From a virus, in the IMG/VR virus record IMGVR_UViG_3300020180_000013, positions 1-64,000 of that record: a stretch of DNA of 64,000 bases; one strand, 5' to 3'. The notes below the pieces were generated by a model. That model did not search any database, was not told the DNA's origin, and saw nothing but the letters and a program-made list of their open reading frames with translations. Below, piece after piece: positions 55,201 through 62,708 of this stretch (position 1 is the stretch's first letter; every line of letters begins with the position of its first letter). Position numbers and translations under genes: made by a program.

Positions 55201-57305
55201 GCAGAAGCCAAGCCTAATATAGCAGCAAGTAGAAAGGATAAGTCTCCTAAAAGTTTTTCTTTAGGATGCTCTGGTACTTCTTCAAAGTTTCCTAATACTA
55301 TTCCATTAATTTCTCCATAGAGTTTTATTTCTTTTGCTGAAAGAAATGGATTTTTAAACTGAGTGTCCGGAGAATGGAATGTATAAGCTGATCTACTTGC
55401 ATTACCAAAGTATAATAGAGGAGTTTTTAATGCTCCTAATCCTCCGTTATCAGATTGATCTTGTGGAGATAGAGTAGGATCTGGATTACTTACAGTTGCA
55501 TTTATTGGATTATAAGGATAATTAGGATATAATCCTTGTTTTGTAGAAGGAGATAAAGAGTATGTTTTCATATTATTGATCATACCCTTTGCAATAATAG
55601 TCTTATTTCCCTCTCTGGATCCTCTTAATATTTCATAACCTACTATCCCGGGAATAAGATTTCCATGATTATCTCTAGGTGCTCTGATCTTATCAAACTG
55701 TACTCCTAGAACTCTAATCTCAATATTACCAGTTGCATCTTTCTTAAAGTGTTCTGTTACATTAGGTACTGATAAATTATCAGGCATCTTGTGATGTCTA
55801 ATAGGTTTACCACAAAGATTTACCGGCATGTCTCCAGGAAGTAAACTCCATGATATTCCACTTGAATCAACATGGCTTGTATCTGGGCCTGCAGGAGGAT
55901 TACTCTGATTCCAGATATCTGGTTTATTATCCGGATATATTTCAGTTGACTCCCAATAACTCATAAGACCTTCTCCTATAATAACTCCTCCATCTGGTAG
56001 TATTATATTGGGGATTGTATTACCTGTTGCTGTATTATATATTTTCCATCTTACATCTTCATCAGGAAATAGTTTATCATTACCTGCAGTAGCTGGTAGT
56101 AAATCAGTAGCTGTAGCTTCTCTACCAGGTATATGATAAGAAGAAGACTTGTCCCCTGTATTATACACCCATCTTATGAAGAACGGATATACTTCATCTC
56201 TTAAATAAGAAGTAACATTACCACCTTTTCTATAGTAGTCTGCAGGATATTTTACAGAAATCCATTTAGTTGTAATCCTATTGGCTAGTGGCTGATAGTT
56301 AAAATCAAACTTTGTGGTGGGGGCTACCCTAAGCATATAAGTCCCTGTTTCAAATACTGCTTCTGATTTATCATAAACAGGAGATCTGAAAGGAATTAGT
56401 TCAATAGGAATGCTGGGAAGACTTTCTGCTATCTGATCTAGAAATATCTGATTTGTTCTAGTAGAATATATTCCTATTCTTTTAGCTGATGTCTGTTGAT
56501 TTATAGTTCTTACTACTACTAATTCAAACTCATCAAAATGTTCTGTATCAATTGAGTTAATAGTAATGTTAAGTGAACCTGATAAATTCTCATGTTCAAA
56601 AATAGATTGAATATTAGATGGAGTAGAATAGTCAGTTACTCTCTGATCATTGATAGTATATCCTATTACTACAAAGTAGGATCCATTAGGAAGATTTCCT
56701 CCATTATGTCCTCTTGTAATACTTATACAAGGATTCTTTACAAATCTTGCTAATCTTAATTCTTCACAATCTAGATCAGTAGTAGGAGTACAGGTAATGC
56801 AATTATTAATAGTATTACAATTTTCAAGAAATGCCGGACTATTTATGTTAATAGTTCTTGTAGGAGCATTTCCATCATCCCAATAAGTCTGATAACTACA
56901 ATCAAAGTTTTGTTTGGATACTCCTTTAATAAGATATTTTCTATTGAATCCTAAACAGTTGGATGGATTCATTACTTGTCCAAGTGAGTTCTTAATAGGT
57001 GTATAACTACACTCACTATCATCAAATATTCCTATCTCTGAGTTAGTATCATCAGTTAGATACACTGCCCAGACATCACCATATAGATGAATAGTTCCTA
57101 TACAAGGATAAGGGAAAGTAACACATAATAAATTAGAAGGTTCATTAGATCTGGTATTAAGATCTCCTGTAACTGTGTACTCAGTTGCATTCCTAGCTCT
57201 TGTGTATGCTCCCTCTGGAATAGAGGACTCATTCACATCCATTATCAACCCTCTATTGAAAGATGCTCCTTTTTGACTACTTGTATTCTGAGGATCCTGA
57301 GCCAT
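52263..57305 (-). CDS. Large tail (nozzle or muzzle-type) protein, 1680 aa
   Basis: The N-terminus, MAQDPQNTSSQKGASFNRGL then NATEYTVTGDLNTRSNEPSN, and the repeated aromatic, Asn/Asp/Gly-rich loops fit a large beta-propeller tail protein, as T7 gp12 or the crAss001 muzzle form at the end of the tail. Around residue 690 a hydrophobic stretch (LLAAILGLASAALA) may be a membrane or core helix. Cysteine-rich parts near residue 160 (NNCITCTPTTDLDC) may bind metal or form disulfides. The gene lies immediately downstream of two connector-type proteins, matching the order of nozzle genes in podoviruses. The nozzle assignment is inferred. Confidence 0.6.
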   Translation of the reverse strand: MAQDPQNTSSQKGASFNRGLIMDVNESSIPEGAYTRARNATEYTVTGDLNTRSNEPSNLLCVTFPYPCIGTIHLYGDVWAVYLTDDTNSEIGIFDDSECSYTPIKNSLGQVMNPSNCLGFNRKYLIKGVSKQNFDCSYQTYWDDGNAPTRTININSPAFLENCNTINNCITCTPTTDLDCEELRLARFVKNPCISITRGHNGGNLPNGSYFVVIGYTINDQRVTDYSTPSNIQSIFEHENLSGSLNITINSIDTEHFDEFELVVVRTINQQTSAKRIGIYSTRTNQIFLDQIAESLPSIPIELIPFRSPVYDKSEAVFETGTYMLRVAPTTKFDFNYQPLANRITTKWISVKYPADYYRKGGNVTSYLRDEVYPFFIRWVYNTGDKSSSYHIPGREATATDLLPATAGNDKLFPDEDVRWKIYNTATGNTIPNIILPDGGVIIGEGLMSYWESTEIYPDNKPDIWNQSNPPAGPDTSHVDSSGISWSLLPGDMPVNLCGKPIRHHKMPDNLSVPNVTEHFKKDATGNIEIRVLGVQFDKIRAPRDNHGNLIPGIVGYEILRGSREGNKTIIAKGMINNMKTYSLSPSTKQGLYPNYPYNPINATVSNPDPTLSPQDQSDNGGLGALKTPLLYFGNASRSAYTFHSPDTQFKNPFLSAKEIKLYGEINGIVLGNFEEVPEHPKEKLLGDLSFLLAAILGLASAALAVRGQRTRTYQAPQSSTTSFIAPVIGGFDPGLITAPIALGAYSSLTQLVITPTSMTLLNVLADAVGLPNTDTALIAAGYTAGALPGLTAGTTTESVELATSDYLGPITKALTGLVTLGYYWTLGTDTALRLIESLVPYRQYAYRYRSHGFYDNFSAGNAVPGNTRRLITSANYLDNQFQDFGSNYRINNLYRGRAVAIEIDPTKAISYPLGSDNTVQSISTAALLGTGAITLKDPDKEFTTVTTTYYAALKVRIENQYGQMTSIQEIPITCVFDSIDPVTEEQLLTDQATPPIFGGDTYITRYTEKNTFFYFYDWLLGQPDGTEFNYRLKYMVNFPRYWADFTKYETGEFLTGFLNFITPGPGFLSINSLTEGLPSGRANLDRISNGSSVLSNIFGALRFGLKDAYFYLFQSGVRDFFVESEINTELRDWGNEDSERHYDPYRYTDTAALFAPKIIKAGNFFKYDISLSISRLFINFISWGNQQPRDYDPIIAEKCFSYFPFRAIYSLPQNLENKKDYWRVFLANNYKDFKSKITAIKPINKSGALILFDTASPIEFQGVDTLQTSLGTKITIGDGGLFSQPLQSVSNADDSLEYGSCQNRLSILNTPFGLYYISENQGKVFRLTQGLKDITFSGLKFWFKKYLPYFLTQDIPNYPHTDNPVIGIGCQSIYDNQLETIYFCKKDYKVRDQYKGQIIYNEVSSSLVLISGNDTQDIVFTPIQLTDTQYFEDASWTVSYSPKANNGDGGWVSHHDWHPELYIPSKNNFMSIITNPITKKGEVWRHNNRTDSFCNYYGTDYPFELEYVTSTGTIVNTVRSLEYYLECYKYDLSGINKYQLLDFNFDQAIISNTEQTSGVLKLNLTPKNNPIKGLLYPIINPTDIDILYSKVEQKYRFNTFWDITDDRGEFSAAQRVIWLNDANGYTRTLNPLNLNYQKNSFERKKFRHYLNYVSLQRKISGDVKMIVKIAITKLLESKR

Positions 57306-57307
57306 AC

Positions 57308-58333
57308 TTATACTGCATTATTATGTAAAAATCTTGGACTTGAACCTGGTGAATAACTAGAAAACATATCATAGTATTTAGAGTACATAGCTTTTCTATT
57401 GGTTTCCCACATCTTAGCCATTTCAGAGAAGTTAGGAGTATTGACAACTGTGAGAGCATTATTTCTTGCTCCTCTAAGTTTTTGTTGAACTAGTCCTAAT
57501 GCCTTTTCTACAGACTCATCTTCCATTAATAGATTTTCTAGTATCCTTTCTTTCAGAGCATATTCATAATATTCATTCATATATGGATGATCCGGAACTA
57601 ATATATTACCTGATTCATCTTCTAGTGCTCCTTCATAGTTGATATATACTTTTCCACACATCTCATTTCTAGTAGAGTGACTATTAGAATGATTTAGATT
57701 ATGATTTAGGCCATCATTAAACCATATGAATCCATTTTTTATAAATGCTTCATCTCTACACATCCAGTTAAGATTAGGACACTCACAATTTATATCATGT
57801 GAATTCTTAAATCTTATTGGATACATCATATTATAGCTCCTTGAAATAGTATTTATTACTTGAACTAATTGAAAGCCGGTAGTATTTTTACCACAGCTAT
57901 CTGTACATCTTGTAAGACAAATAGGAATGGTGGTATTAGGAGTTAATGTTGGTGTACATGCATCAATAACTACATCAGTACATGGATTAGGTTCTATTGG
58001 ATCTTGGTAAGTGGGAATAATATTTTTAATAGGAACTTCTTGTATGTTAGTTCCCTGGCCTGGTATAAAAGTCTCTGTAAAACTACCACATAATAGAGCA
58101 AAGTTCATGACCCTGAAATCCTCTGGAAGTCTTGCTTTTCCATTTACTATATCAAGAACTGTGTTCTTAACCATGTTAATCCTAAGACCAAGATCATAGT
58201 TACATCTAAGAGCAACTTTAATCAACTGCTGAGGTTCTATTTTTCCTTCTAGAGAATATGTTTTCATATCAACTCTAACACTCTCAAAGAGAGAATCAAA
58301 TGTCTGATACTTTAATGTGTAGTTGAAGTTCAT
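57308..58333 (-). CDS. Virion connector or ring protein, 341 aa
   Basis: Function inferred. The N-terminal half (FNYTLKYQTFDSLFESVRVD, LIKVALRCNYDLGLRINMVK) has the helix-strand plan of podovirus connector proteins. The centre is cysteine-rich (CTDVVIDACTPTL, CLTRCTDSCGKN, INCECPNLNWMC). The C-terminal part is helical with a charged tail. It ends two bases before the start of the large tail protein and follows the smaller connector-type gene, so a place in the neck or tail hub is plausible. Confidence 0.55.
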   Translation of the reverse strand: MNFNYTLKYQTFDSLFESVRVDMKTYSLEGKIEPQQLIKVALRCNYDLGLRINMVKNTVLDIVNGKARLPEDFRVMNFALLCGSFTETFIPGQGTNIQEVPIKNIIPTYQDPIEPNPCTDVVIDACTPTLTPNTTIPICLTRCTDSCGKNTTGFQLVQVINTISRSYNMMYPIRFKNSHDINCECPNLNWMCRDEAFIKNGFIWFNDGLNHNLNHSNSHSTRNEMCGKVYINYEGALEDESGNILVPDHPYMNEYYEYALKERILENLLMEDESVEKALGLVQQKLRGARNNALTVVNTPNFSEMAKMWETNRKAMYSKYYDMFSSYSPGSSPRFLHNNAV

Positions 58334-58337
58334 AGTC

Positions 58338-59027
58338 TTATGTTCTTATAGTACCTTGTTTATCATCTGTATTAGGTTCAGAAGGTATTTGCATTACTCC
58401 AAATAGATCTTTTATTACAGCCTGCTCTATTTCTGCAAAGAGGAAATCCGGAATTGGAGTGACCTGATCTTGTCTTTGAGTACATGCTGAATCTCCTGAT
58501 CCATCAGCACATGTGAAAGTTACTAGATCATTTTCAAATATACCATCTACCATTACCGACTCCCAGTCTAAATTTGGAAAATATAAATACTCATTTATAT
58601 ACCAATAGTATTGTCTCTTGTTATACTTAAAGGTCGATGTCTTAGTCATTGAAGTATAAGTAGAAGGAGCTGTAGGAAATACTTCTTCCGATCCATCTAT
58701 AGAACTGATTGTTCTAAATAGTGGCCCAAATCTAGCTTCCATTATTCCTGGAACTTTCTCTTTACTTCTCTTAAATAAACAATCAGATGTCACTCCTCCA
58801 CAACAAGCTTCTATTCTATCTATTTCTATTAATTCCATACATGGAATAGTCCTGAATAGAGTACTGAATTTTATGAGTTGGTTCCTGCCTTCTTCTCTTT
58901 TAATATATAATTTAGCCCATTTAATTATAAGACTATATATAAATCTATCTGTAAGAAAGGAATCTTCTTTTACAGCCTTAACTGAGTTTCTTACCCGGGA
59001 TGTAGTAGCTCCTATTGTTGTTGCCAT
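58338..59027 (-). CDS. Tail or neck structural protein, 229 aa
   Basis: Function inferred. The first 60 residues are helical, with DSFLTDRFIYSLIIKWAKLY. A beta-rich central part with aromatic strands (KYNKRQYYWYINEYLYFPNL) and a short helical C-terminal part follow. A helical bundle with a beta insertion is typical of T7 gp11-like tail-tube or gatekeeper proteins. It directly precedes the connector-like gene and follows a 196-residue protein of unknown role by one base. Confidence 0.5.
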   Translation of the reverse strand: MATTIGATTSRVRNSVKAVKEDSFLTDRFIYSLIIKWAKLYIKREEGRNQLIKFSTLFRTIPCMELIEIDRIEACCGGVTSDCLFKRSKEKVPGIMEARFGPLFRTISSIDGSEEVFPTAPSTYTSMTKTSTFKYNKRQYYWYINEYLYFPNLDWESVMVDGIFENDLVTFTCADGSGDSACTQRQDQVTPIPDFLFAEIEQAVIKDLFGVMQIPSEPNTDDKQGTIRT

Positions 59028-59618
59028 TTAATCAAAATTAAATTCATCATAATTAGTAAGATCAATTTCCTTAACTGGAATTACAAAATCTATATAAGGC
59101 TTGTTAGAAAAAAGTCTGGATGCTTTAACTCCACTTGCAAGATGAACAAATTTCTTGTAGTCTTTTCTAAACTCTTTTGAGCCTGCTCTCTTGAACTGTC
59201 TTACTGCAAAGAAGGACCAGAGTTCTCTATTTCTAAATTTGTATTTGGTTCCATAATTAGTATATATAATTTTTGCTAAATGATTATCACACTCCCAGTT
59301 CTTATGAAGAACTTTATGGCCGGCTTCTTCTGATCTTTTATAATCAATAACTTCTCTCTTGCTTGGATTACATCCTACTATAATAATATTTCCTAATCCT
59401 TCTCTTAATTTTACTCCATCTCTTAGTTCAACTATACTTTTCCAAATATTTTCATTATCCTTTTTTATAACTTTATTAAATATTTTATAATCTACATCTA
59501 TATACTGAGGATACTTTTCAGTAAATTGTTTAAATAACTCTTTAGATAATGAGTAGATATGTTTGTCTCTGAATCTGGGACCTTTAATATTTGGTTTTTT
59601 AACTACTGTAGAAGTCAT
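59028..59618 (-). CDS. Conserved hypothetical protein, 196 aa
   Basis: Function not recognised. Strongly basic, with a helical first half (KELFKQFTEKYPQYIDVDYK) and then a strand-turn unit (NIIIVGCNPSKREVIDYKRS), a tryptophan-rich middle (LWSFFAVRQFKRAGSKEF) and an acidic end (LTNYDEFNFD). A high lysine and arginine content suggests DNA or RNA binding. It lies between a terminator on one side and the structural genes on the other, at the start of a transcription unit. Confidence 0.6.
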   Translation of the reverse strand: MTSTVVKKPNIKGPRFRDKHIYSLSKELFKQFTEKYPQYIDVDYKIFNKVIKKDNENIWKSIVELRDGVKLREGLGNIIIVGCNPSKREVIDYKRSEEAGHKVLHKNWECDNHLAKIIYTNYGTKYKFRNRELWSFFAVRQFKRAGSKEFRKDYKKFVHLASGVKASRLFSNKPYIDFVIPVKEIDLTNYDEFNFD

Positions 59619-59683
59619 GGATAGTTATAATTTACGAAAATTATCTGATATTAAAAAGTTTTACTAAGTTAATAAATAATATG

Positions 59684-59720
59684 AAAGAGAAAACCCCGAT
59701 TTTCACCGGGGTCTCTCTTT
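59684..59720 (-). terminator. Rho-independent terminator, minus strand
   Basis: On the minus strand ACCCCGG and TCGGGGT form a stem extended by GAGA/TCTC, followed by a T-rich stretch. It lies 38 bases after the end of the FN3-like tail gene and 66 bases before the start of the 196-residue gene, splitting the tail-appendage genes from the neck genes. Confidence 0.8.
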
Positions 59721-59757
59721 GAAAAAGCTACTGACTAAACCAACAAGTAGCAACTTT

Positions 59758-60282
59758 TTAAGCCAATGTCTCAACTAATAATGTCACTGAATAACAATTA
59801 CCTACAGTACATGTAGCATTAACTCTTATATGATATTCTTCATTTGGTATAAGTCCGGTAATAGTATCTGTGGTAGCTGTTGGACCAAGTAAAGGTCTTA
59901 ATATCCATACACCACTAGATGCTAGTTTGTACTCAACTTGATAGGTTAATACATCTGTTACTAAAGCCCACCCTGGAGTAATGCTAGTATTTGTGATAGA
60001 TATAATAGAAAGGGTATTCACAGAAGCACATGTTCCACCTGTAACACATCCCGGGTTAGTAGCCAATAGTATAAGTTTTTGAATAATAGAATTGAGTCTG
60101 TCTCCGGTATTAATAGGAACATCTACAATACTAGGGCCTGAGTATATGACACAATTAGCATCAAAGAATTCAGAACAAGGTTCAGGATTAGGACAGCTTG
60201 CATCTCCTGGACAAGGAAATGTAGGAACTGTAGTAAAAGCCTGATCTTTACAGCCACATGGGGCTTTATGTCCACAATTCAT
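59758..60282 (-). CDS. Tail-appendage protein with FN3-like domain, 174 aa
   Basis: The N-terminus is cysteine-rich (MNCGHKAPCGCKDQ, then CPGDASCPNPEPC). The C-terminal half reads as a fibronectin type III-like beta sandwich (PGWALVTDVLTYQVEYKLAS, DTITGLIPNEEYHIRVNATC). Such sandwiches decorate phage tails and fibres and help bind surface carbohydrates. It sits at the downstream end of the tail-appendage cluster. A similar cysteine-rich head is present in the partial protein at the right end of the window. Confidence 0.65.
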   Translation of the reverse strand: MNCGHKAPCGCKDQAFTTVPTFPCPGDASCPNPEPCSEFFDANCVIYSGPSIVDVPINTGDRLNSIIQKLILLATNPGCVTGGTCASVNTLSIISITNTSITPGWALVTDVLTYQVEYKLASSGVWILRPLLGPTATTDTITGLIPNEEYHIRVNATCTVGNCYSVTLLVETLA

Positions 60283-60309
60283 AGTTATATATTTTAATAT
60301 TAATTTTTA

Positions 60310-60510
60310 TTATATAGATATGTCTTTTGTATACAAAGTTTCTATATCTACATTGACAATTATTCCAGTTAATACATCTAATAAAGCTAATTCATTTTCT
60401 ACTCCCTCAATTGATGTTGCAAAATATGGAGTATCATAGTCTACTAATTCCTCGTTTTGTTTCTTCCATATTTTATCAAGAATATCCTGATTTTGTTTAG
60501 TATAAGTCAT
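60310..60510 (-). CDS. Hypothetical protein, 66 aa
   Basis: Function not recognised. A helical start (NQDILDKIWKKQNEELVDYD) and a second helix with NELALLDVLTGIIVNV make a small alpha protein. It lies between the tail-module protein and the FN3-like tail protein, so it may help assembly of the appendages. It lacks cysteine or glycine repeats. Confidence 0.5.
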   Translation of the reverse strand: MTYTKQNQDILDKIWKKQNEELVDYDTPYFATSIEGVENELALLDVLTGIIVNVDIETLYTKDISI

Positions 60511-60524
60511 TACTCCTTTATCTG

Positions 60525-60713
60525 TTAATTTAAAGAAACTCTTGCTACTGCATCAGTAAAAACTTTATTACCTGGAGTTGATACAAAATTTGCTATATCC
60601 TGTAAAGTAGATCGTTTAGCTGTAGTTGTCCCAAAAGGGACTATAGGAAAAATATCTCCTCCTGAAAGAGGAGGAGCTGGATCAAATTGATCTACTCTTT
60701 TATTTATTGCCAT
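60525..60713 (-). CDS. Stand-alone KRVDQF tail-attachment module, 62 aa
   Basis: MAINKRVDQFDPAPPLSGGD then IFPIVPFG and STLQDIANFV match the start of the two genes upstream, both in the KRVDQF motif and in the later P-V and TLQDI positions. The gene consists of little more than that module. It could be a truncated fibre gene or a free adaptor that occupies the attachment point. It begins three bases after the end of the 180-residue gene. Confidence 0.65.
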   Translation of the reverse strand: MAINKRVDQFDPAPPLSGGDIFPIVPFGTTTAKRSTLQDIANFVSTPGNKVFTDAVARVSLN

Positions 60714-60715
60714 GA

Positions 60716-61258
60716 TTATACAGGAATTATTTTATATTTTAAATAAATTAATATATCACTATTTCCTGCTGTAGGATTTCCAGTAAAGACATATGCTTGA
60801 ACTTTTTTATTTTCTTCAAGCTGTGCTGGATTAGAATGAGCTGCAGCCATACTAACACCAAAAGATGGTATCCAGATACAAGTTCCTGCATTTGCTAATC
60901 TCTCAGTAAATCCATTTATTACAGTTAAACTAGTATCATATACTAATCCTAAAGTTGTATTTGTTGCGTATGGAGTTCCTCCATAAGTTCTTATCTTAAA
61001 GATAGCTACTGTAACTAAATTAGCAAAACCAATTCCAGGACTTGGAATTAAGTCTATAGGAGTTGAATTTAAAGTAAGAACATCTGCAGAAAGGATAGTA
61101 GTCTCTACTGTAAACTCATCATTTACTGCATCTTTGATGTCTTGTAAAGTAGTTTGTAAAGCAGCAGTTCCAGCTCCTTGAACTATAGGAAGAATATCTG
61201 TTAGAGCAAGTGGTGTGGTTGCTAATCCAAATTGGTCTACTCTTTTGTCTACTGCCAT
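60716..61258 (-). CDS. Tail-appendage protein with KRVDQF module, 180 aa
   Basis: The N-terminal 45 residues (MAVDKRVDQFGLATTPLALT, TTLQDIKDAV) are the shared attachment module. The rest is a beta-sandwich-like domain (FAKLIN-type strands such as LVTVAIFKIRTYG and DILIYLKYKIIPV). The module probably docks to a common tail site while the other domain carries variable function. Three tandem copies of a 23-bp repeat lie just upstream in its leader. Confidence 0.7.
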   Translation of the reverse strand: MAVDKRVDQFGLATTPLALTDILPIVQGAGTAALQTTLQDIKDAVNDEFTVETTILSADVLTLNSTPIDLIPSPGIGFANLVTVAIFKIRTYGGTPYATNTTLGLVYDTSLTVINGFTERLANAGTCIWIPSFGVSMAAAHSNPAQLEENKKVQAYVFTGNPTAGNSDILIYLKYKIIPV

Positions 61259-61328
61259 GATTGATTTAGTTTTATAATTATGATTGATTTAGTTTTATAA
61301 TTATGATTGATTTAGTTTTATAATTATA
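61258..61328 (-). repeat. Tandem 23-bp repeat in the leader of the 180-residue gene
   Basis: Three copies of the unit TTGATTTAGTTTTATAATTATGA occur in a row, the last one short by two bases. On the minus strand they precede the ATG at 61258, so each copy carries a similar A-rich start context. A similar but single element lies before the 454-residue gene (ATTTAGTTTTTAAATTAT near 62694). Confidence 0.85.
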
Positions 61329-62688
61329 CTACTGCTGCATCTACTACAAGAGTTCCTACTAATATAGTAGTATTTCCATTGATAGCCAAGTTAGCTACAG
61401 ATGTTCCATATACATGGACATTTTCAGCTGTAACACTATTTATAGAATTAGCTCCTGCTCCTGCAATAAGAGTGGTAGAGTTTAATATTAAAGTTGAAGC
61501 AAAATCTTTTCTAATTGCTTCTGTTGCTGCAGCTGGTGTTATAACTCTACAAGAGTTTAGTATTAGTACTCCACTACCAAAATTAATAACTGGTACAAAT
61601 AGTGTACTTGTTATAGTTCCTCCATTGACAATTATTTGTCCTCCTACAGCTGCTCCACTATTATTTACAGCAACTGCTCCTGCAGCACTACTACTTATAT
61701 CTCCATTAAATACACATCTTCCTGTAGATCCTAATTGATAACCATGTGCTGAAGCATTTGATCCTGATGTAGTATTTCCATTAACTGTAAGATTTCCGTA
61801 ACCTGTTGTAGTACCACATATACCAAGTGTATTTGTACTATTTCCATTAAGAATGGTTGATCCTGCAGAGATCACTATATTGGCAGCATTACTAGATGCA
61901 TTGATATTACCATTCATAGTTATAGTTCCTCCGGTATTGGTAATTGCTTGACCTGCTGAATTTGTGATATTTCCATTTAAAGTAGCAGTTCCTGCAGATA
62001 TTAAAATACCTCCACTAGTACTAACTATATTTCCATTGGAAACTAGTATACCTGCTTGTACTTGTATAGGTGTTCCATTAGTAGTATTTACAGTACCGTA
62101 AGTTGTTAGTGTACCGTTAGTAAGAAGAATAGTATTAAGAAGGTTGGAATTAAAATTATTAGCATATACTGTAACTACACTTCCTGCATTCTGAAGTCTA
62201 ATAGCATGGCCATTTGTTCCTGCTGTAGTTCTTTGTATAGTGTGGGCATTATATATAACACTATTACAAGCTATATTATTATCATCAATAGCAGCTAGTA
62301 CTCCTGCTGCCAGATCTATAGATCCTCCATTGAGGTCCCAATCAATAAAATTACCTAGAACTATGCCTTCTGCAGAATTAAAGTTTTTTACACTAATACT
62401 TATCCTTTTGGTAGCACTAGGAGTTAATGCTGCTGCTGCAATTGAAGCTGCTGCTTTGGTTAAAAAAGGCAAATCTGCCCTTTCAGCCAGACCAGTACTA
62501 TCTGATCCAAAACTTTCATCTACAAATACAGTATTTGAAACAGGTAATTGTAATGCTCCATCTCTTATATCTGCAAGAGTACATTGTAAAGCAGCAGTAC
62601 CTGGTCCTTGAACTACAGGGAAAATATCTGTTAAAGCTAGTGGTACTACAGCTAAGTTAAATTGATCGACTCTTTTATCTACTGCCAT
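61324..62688 (-). CDS. Beta-helix tail-fibre protein with KRVDQF module, 454 aa
   Basis: N-terminal module MAVDKRVDQFNLAVVPLALT and TLADIRDGAL, then a short linker. From about residue 100 a long region of repeated N-G-N turns (LNGNITNS, MNGNINAS, LNGNSTNT, VNGNTTSG) is typical of a right-handed parallel beta-helix with coils of about 20-25 residues. No catalytic acidic cluster of a depolymerase stands out by eye, so binding rather than cutting may be its role. The C-terminus reads LAINGNTTILVGTL. The antisense open frame over the 3' part is a by-product of the repeats. Confidence 0.8.
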   Translation of the reverse strand: MAVDKRVDQFNLAVVPLALTDIFPVVQGPGTAALQCTLADIRDGALQLPVSNTVFVDESFGSDSTGLAERADLPFLTKAAASIAAAALTPSATKRISISVKNFNSAEGIVLGNFIDWDLNGGSIDLAAGVLAAIDDNNIACNSVIYNAHTIQRTTAGTNGHAIRLQNAGSVVTVYANNFNSNLLNTILLTNGTLTTYGTVNTTNGTPIQVQAGILVSNGNIVSTSGGILISAGTATLNGNITNSAGQAITNTGGTITMNGNINASSNAANIVISAGSTILNGNSTNTLGICGTTTGYGNLTVNGNTTSGSNASAHGYQLGSTGRCVFNGDISSSAAGAVAVNNSGAAVGGQIIVNGGTITSTLFVPVINFGSGVLILNSCRVITPAAATEAIRKDFASTLILNSTTLIAGAGANSINSVTAENVHVYGTSVANLAINGNTTILVGTLVVDAAVV

Positions 62689-62708
62689 TTTATTTAGTTT
62701 TTAAATTA

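Noticed and set aside
61379-62660. Plus-strand frames of 119, 123 and 77 codons over the beta-helix gene
   Set aside because: Simple Ala/Pro/Leu-rich sequences produced by the antisense of the repeated N-G-N codons, with overlapping frames that cannot all be real.
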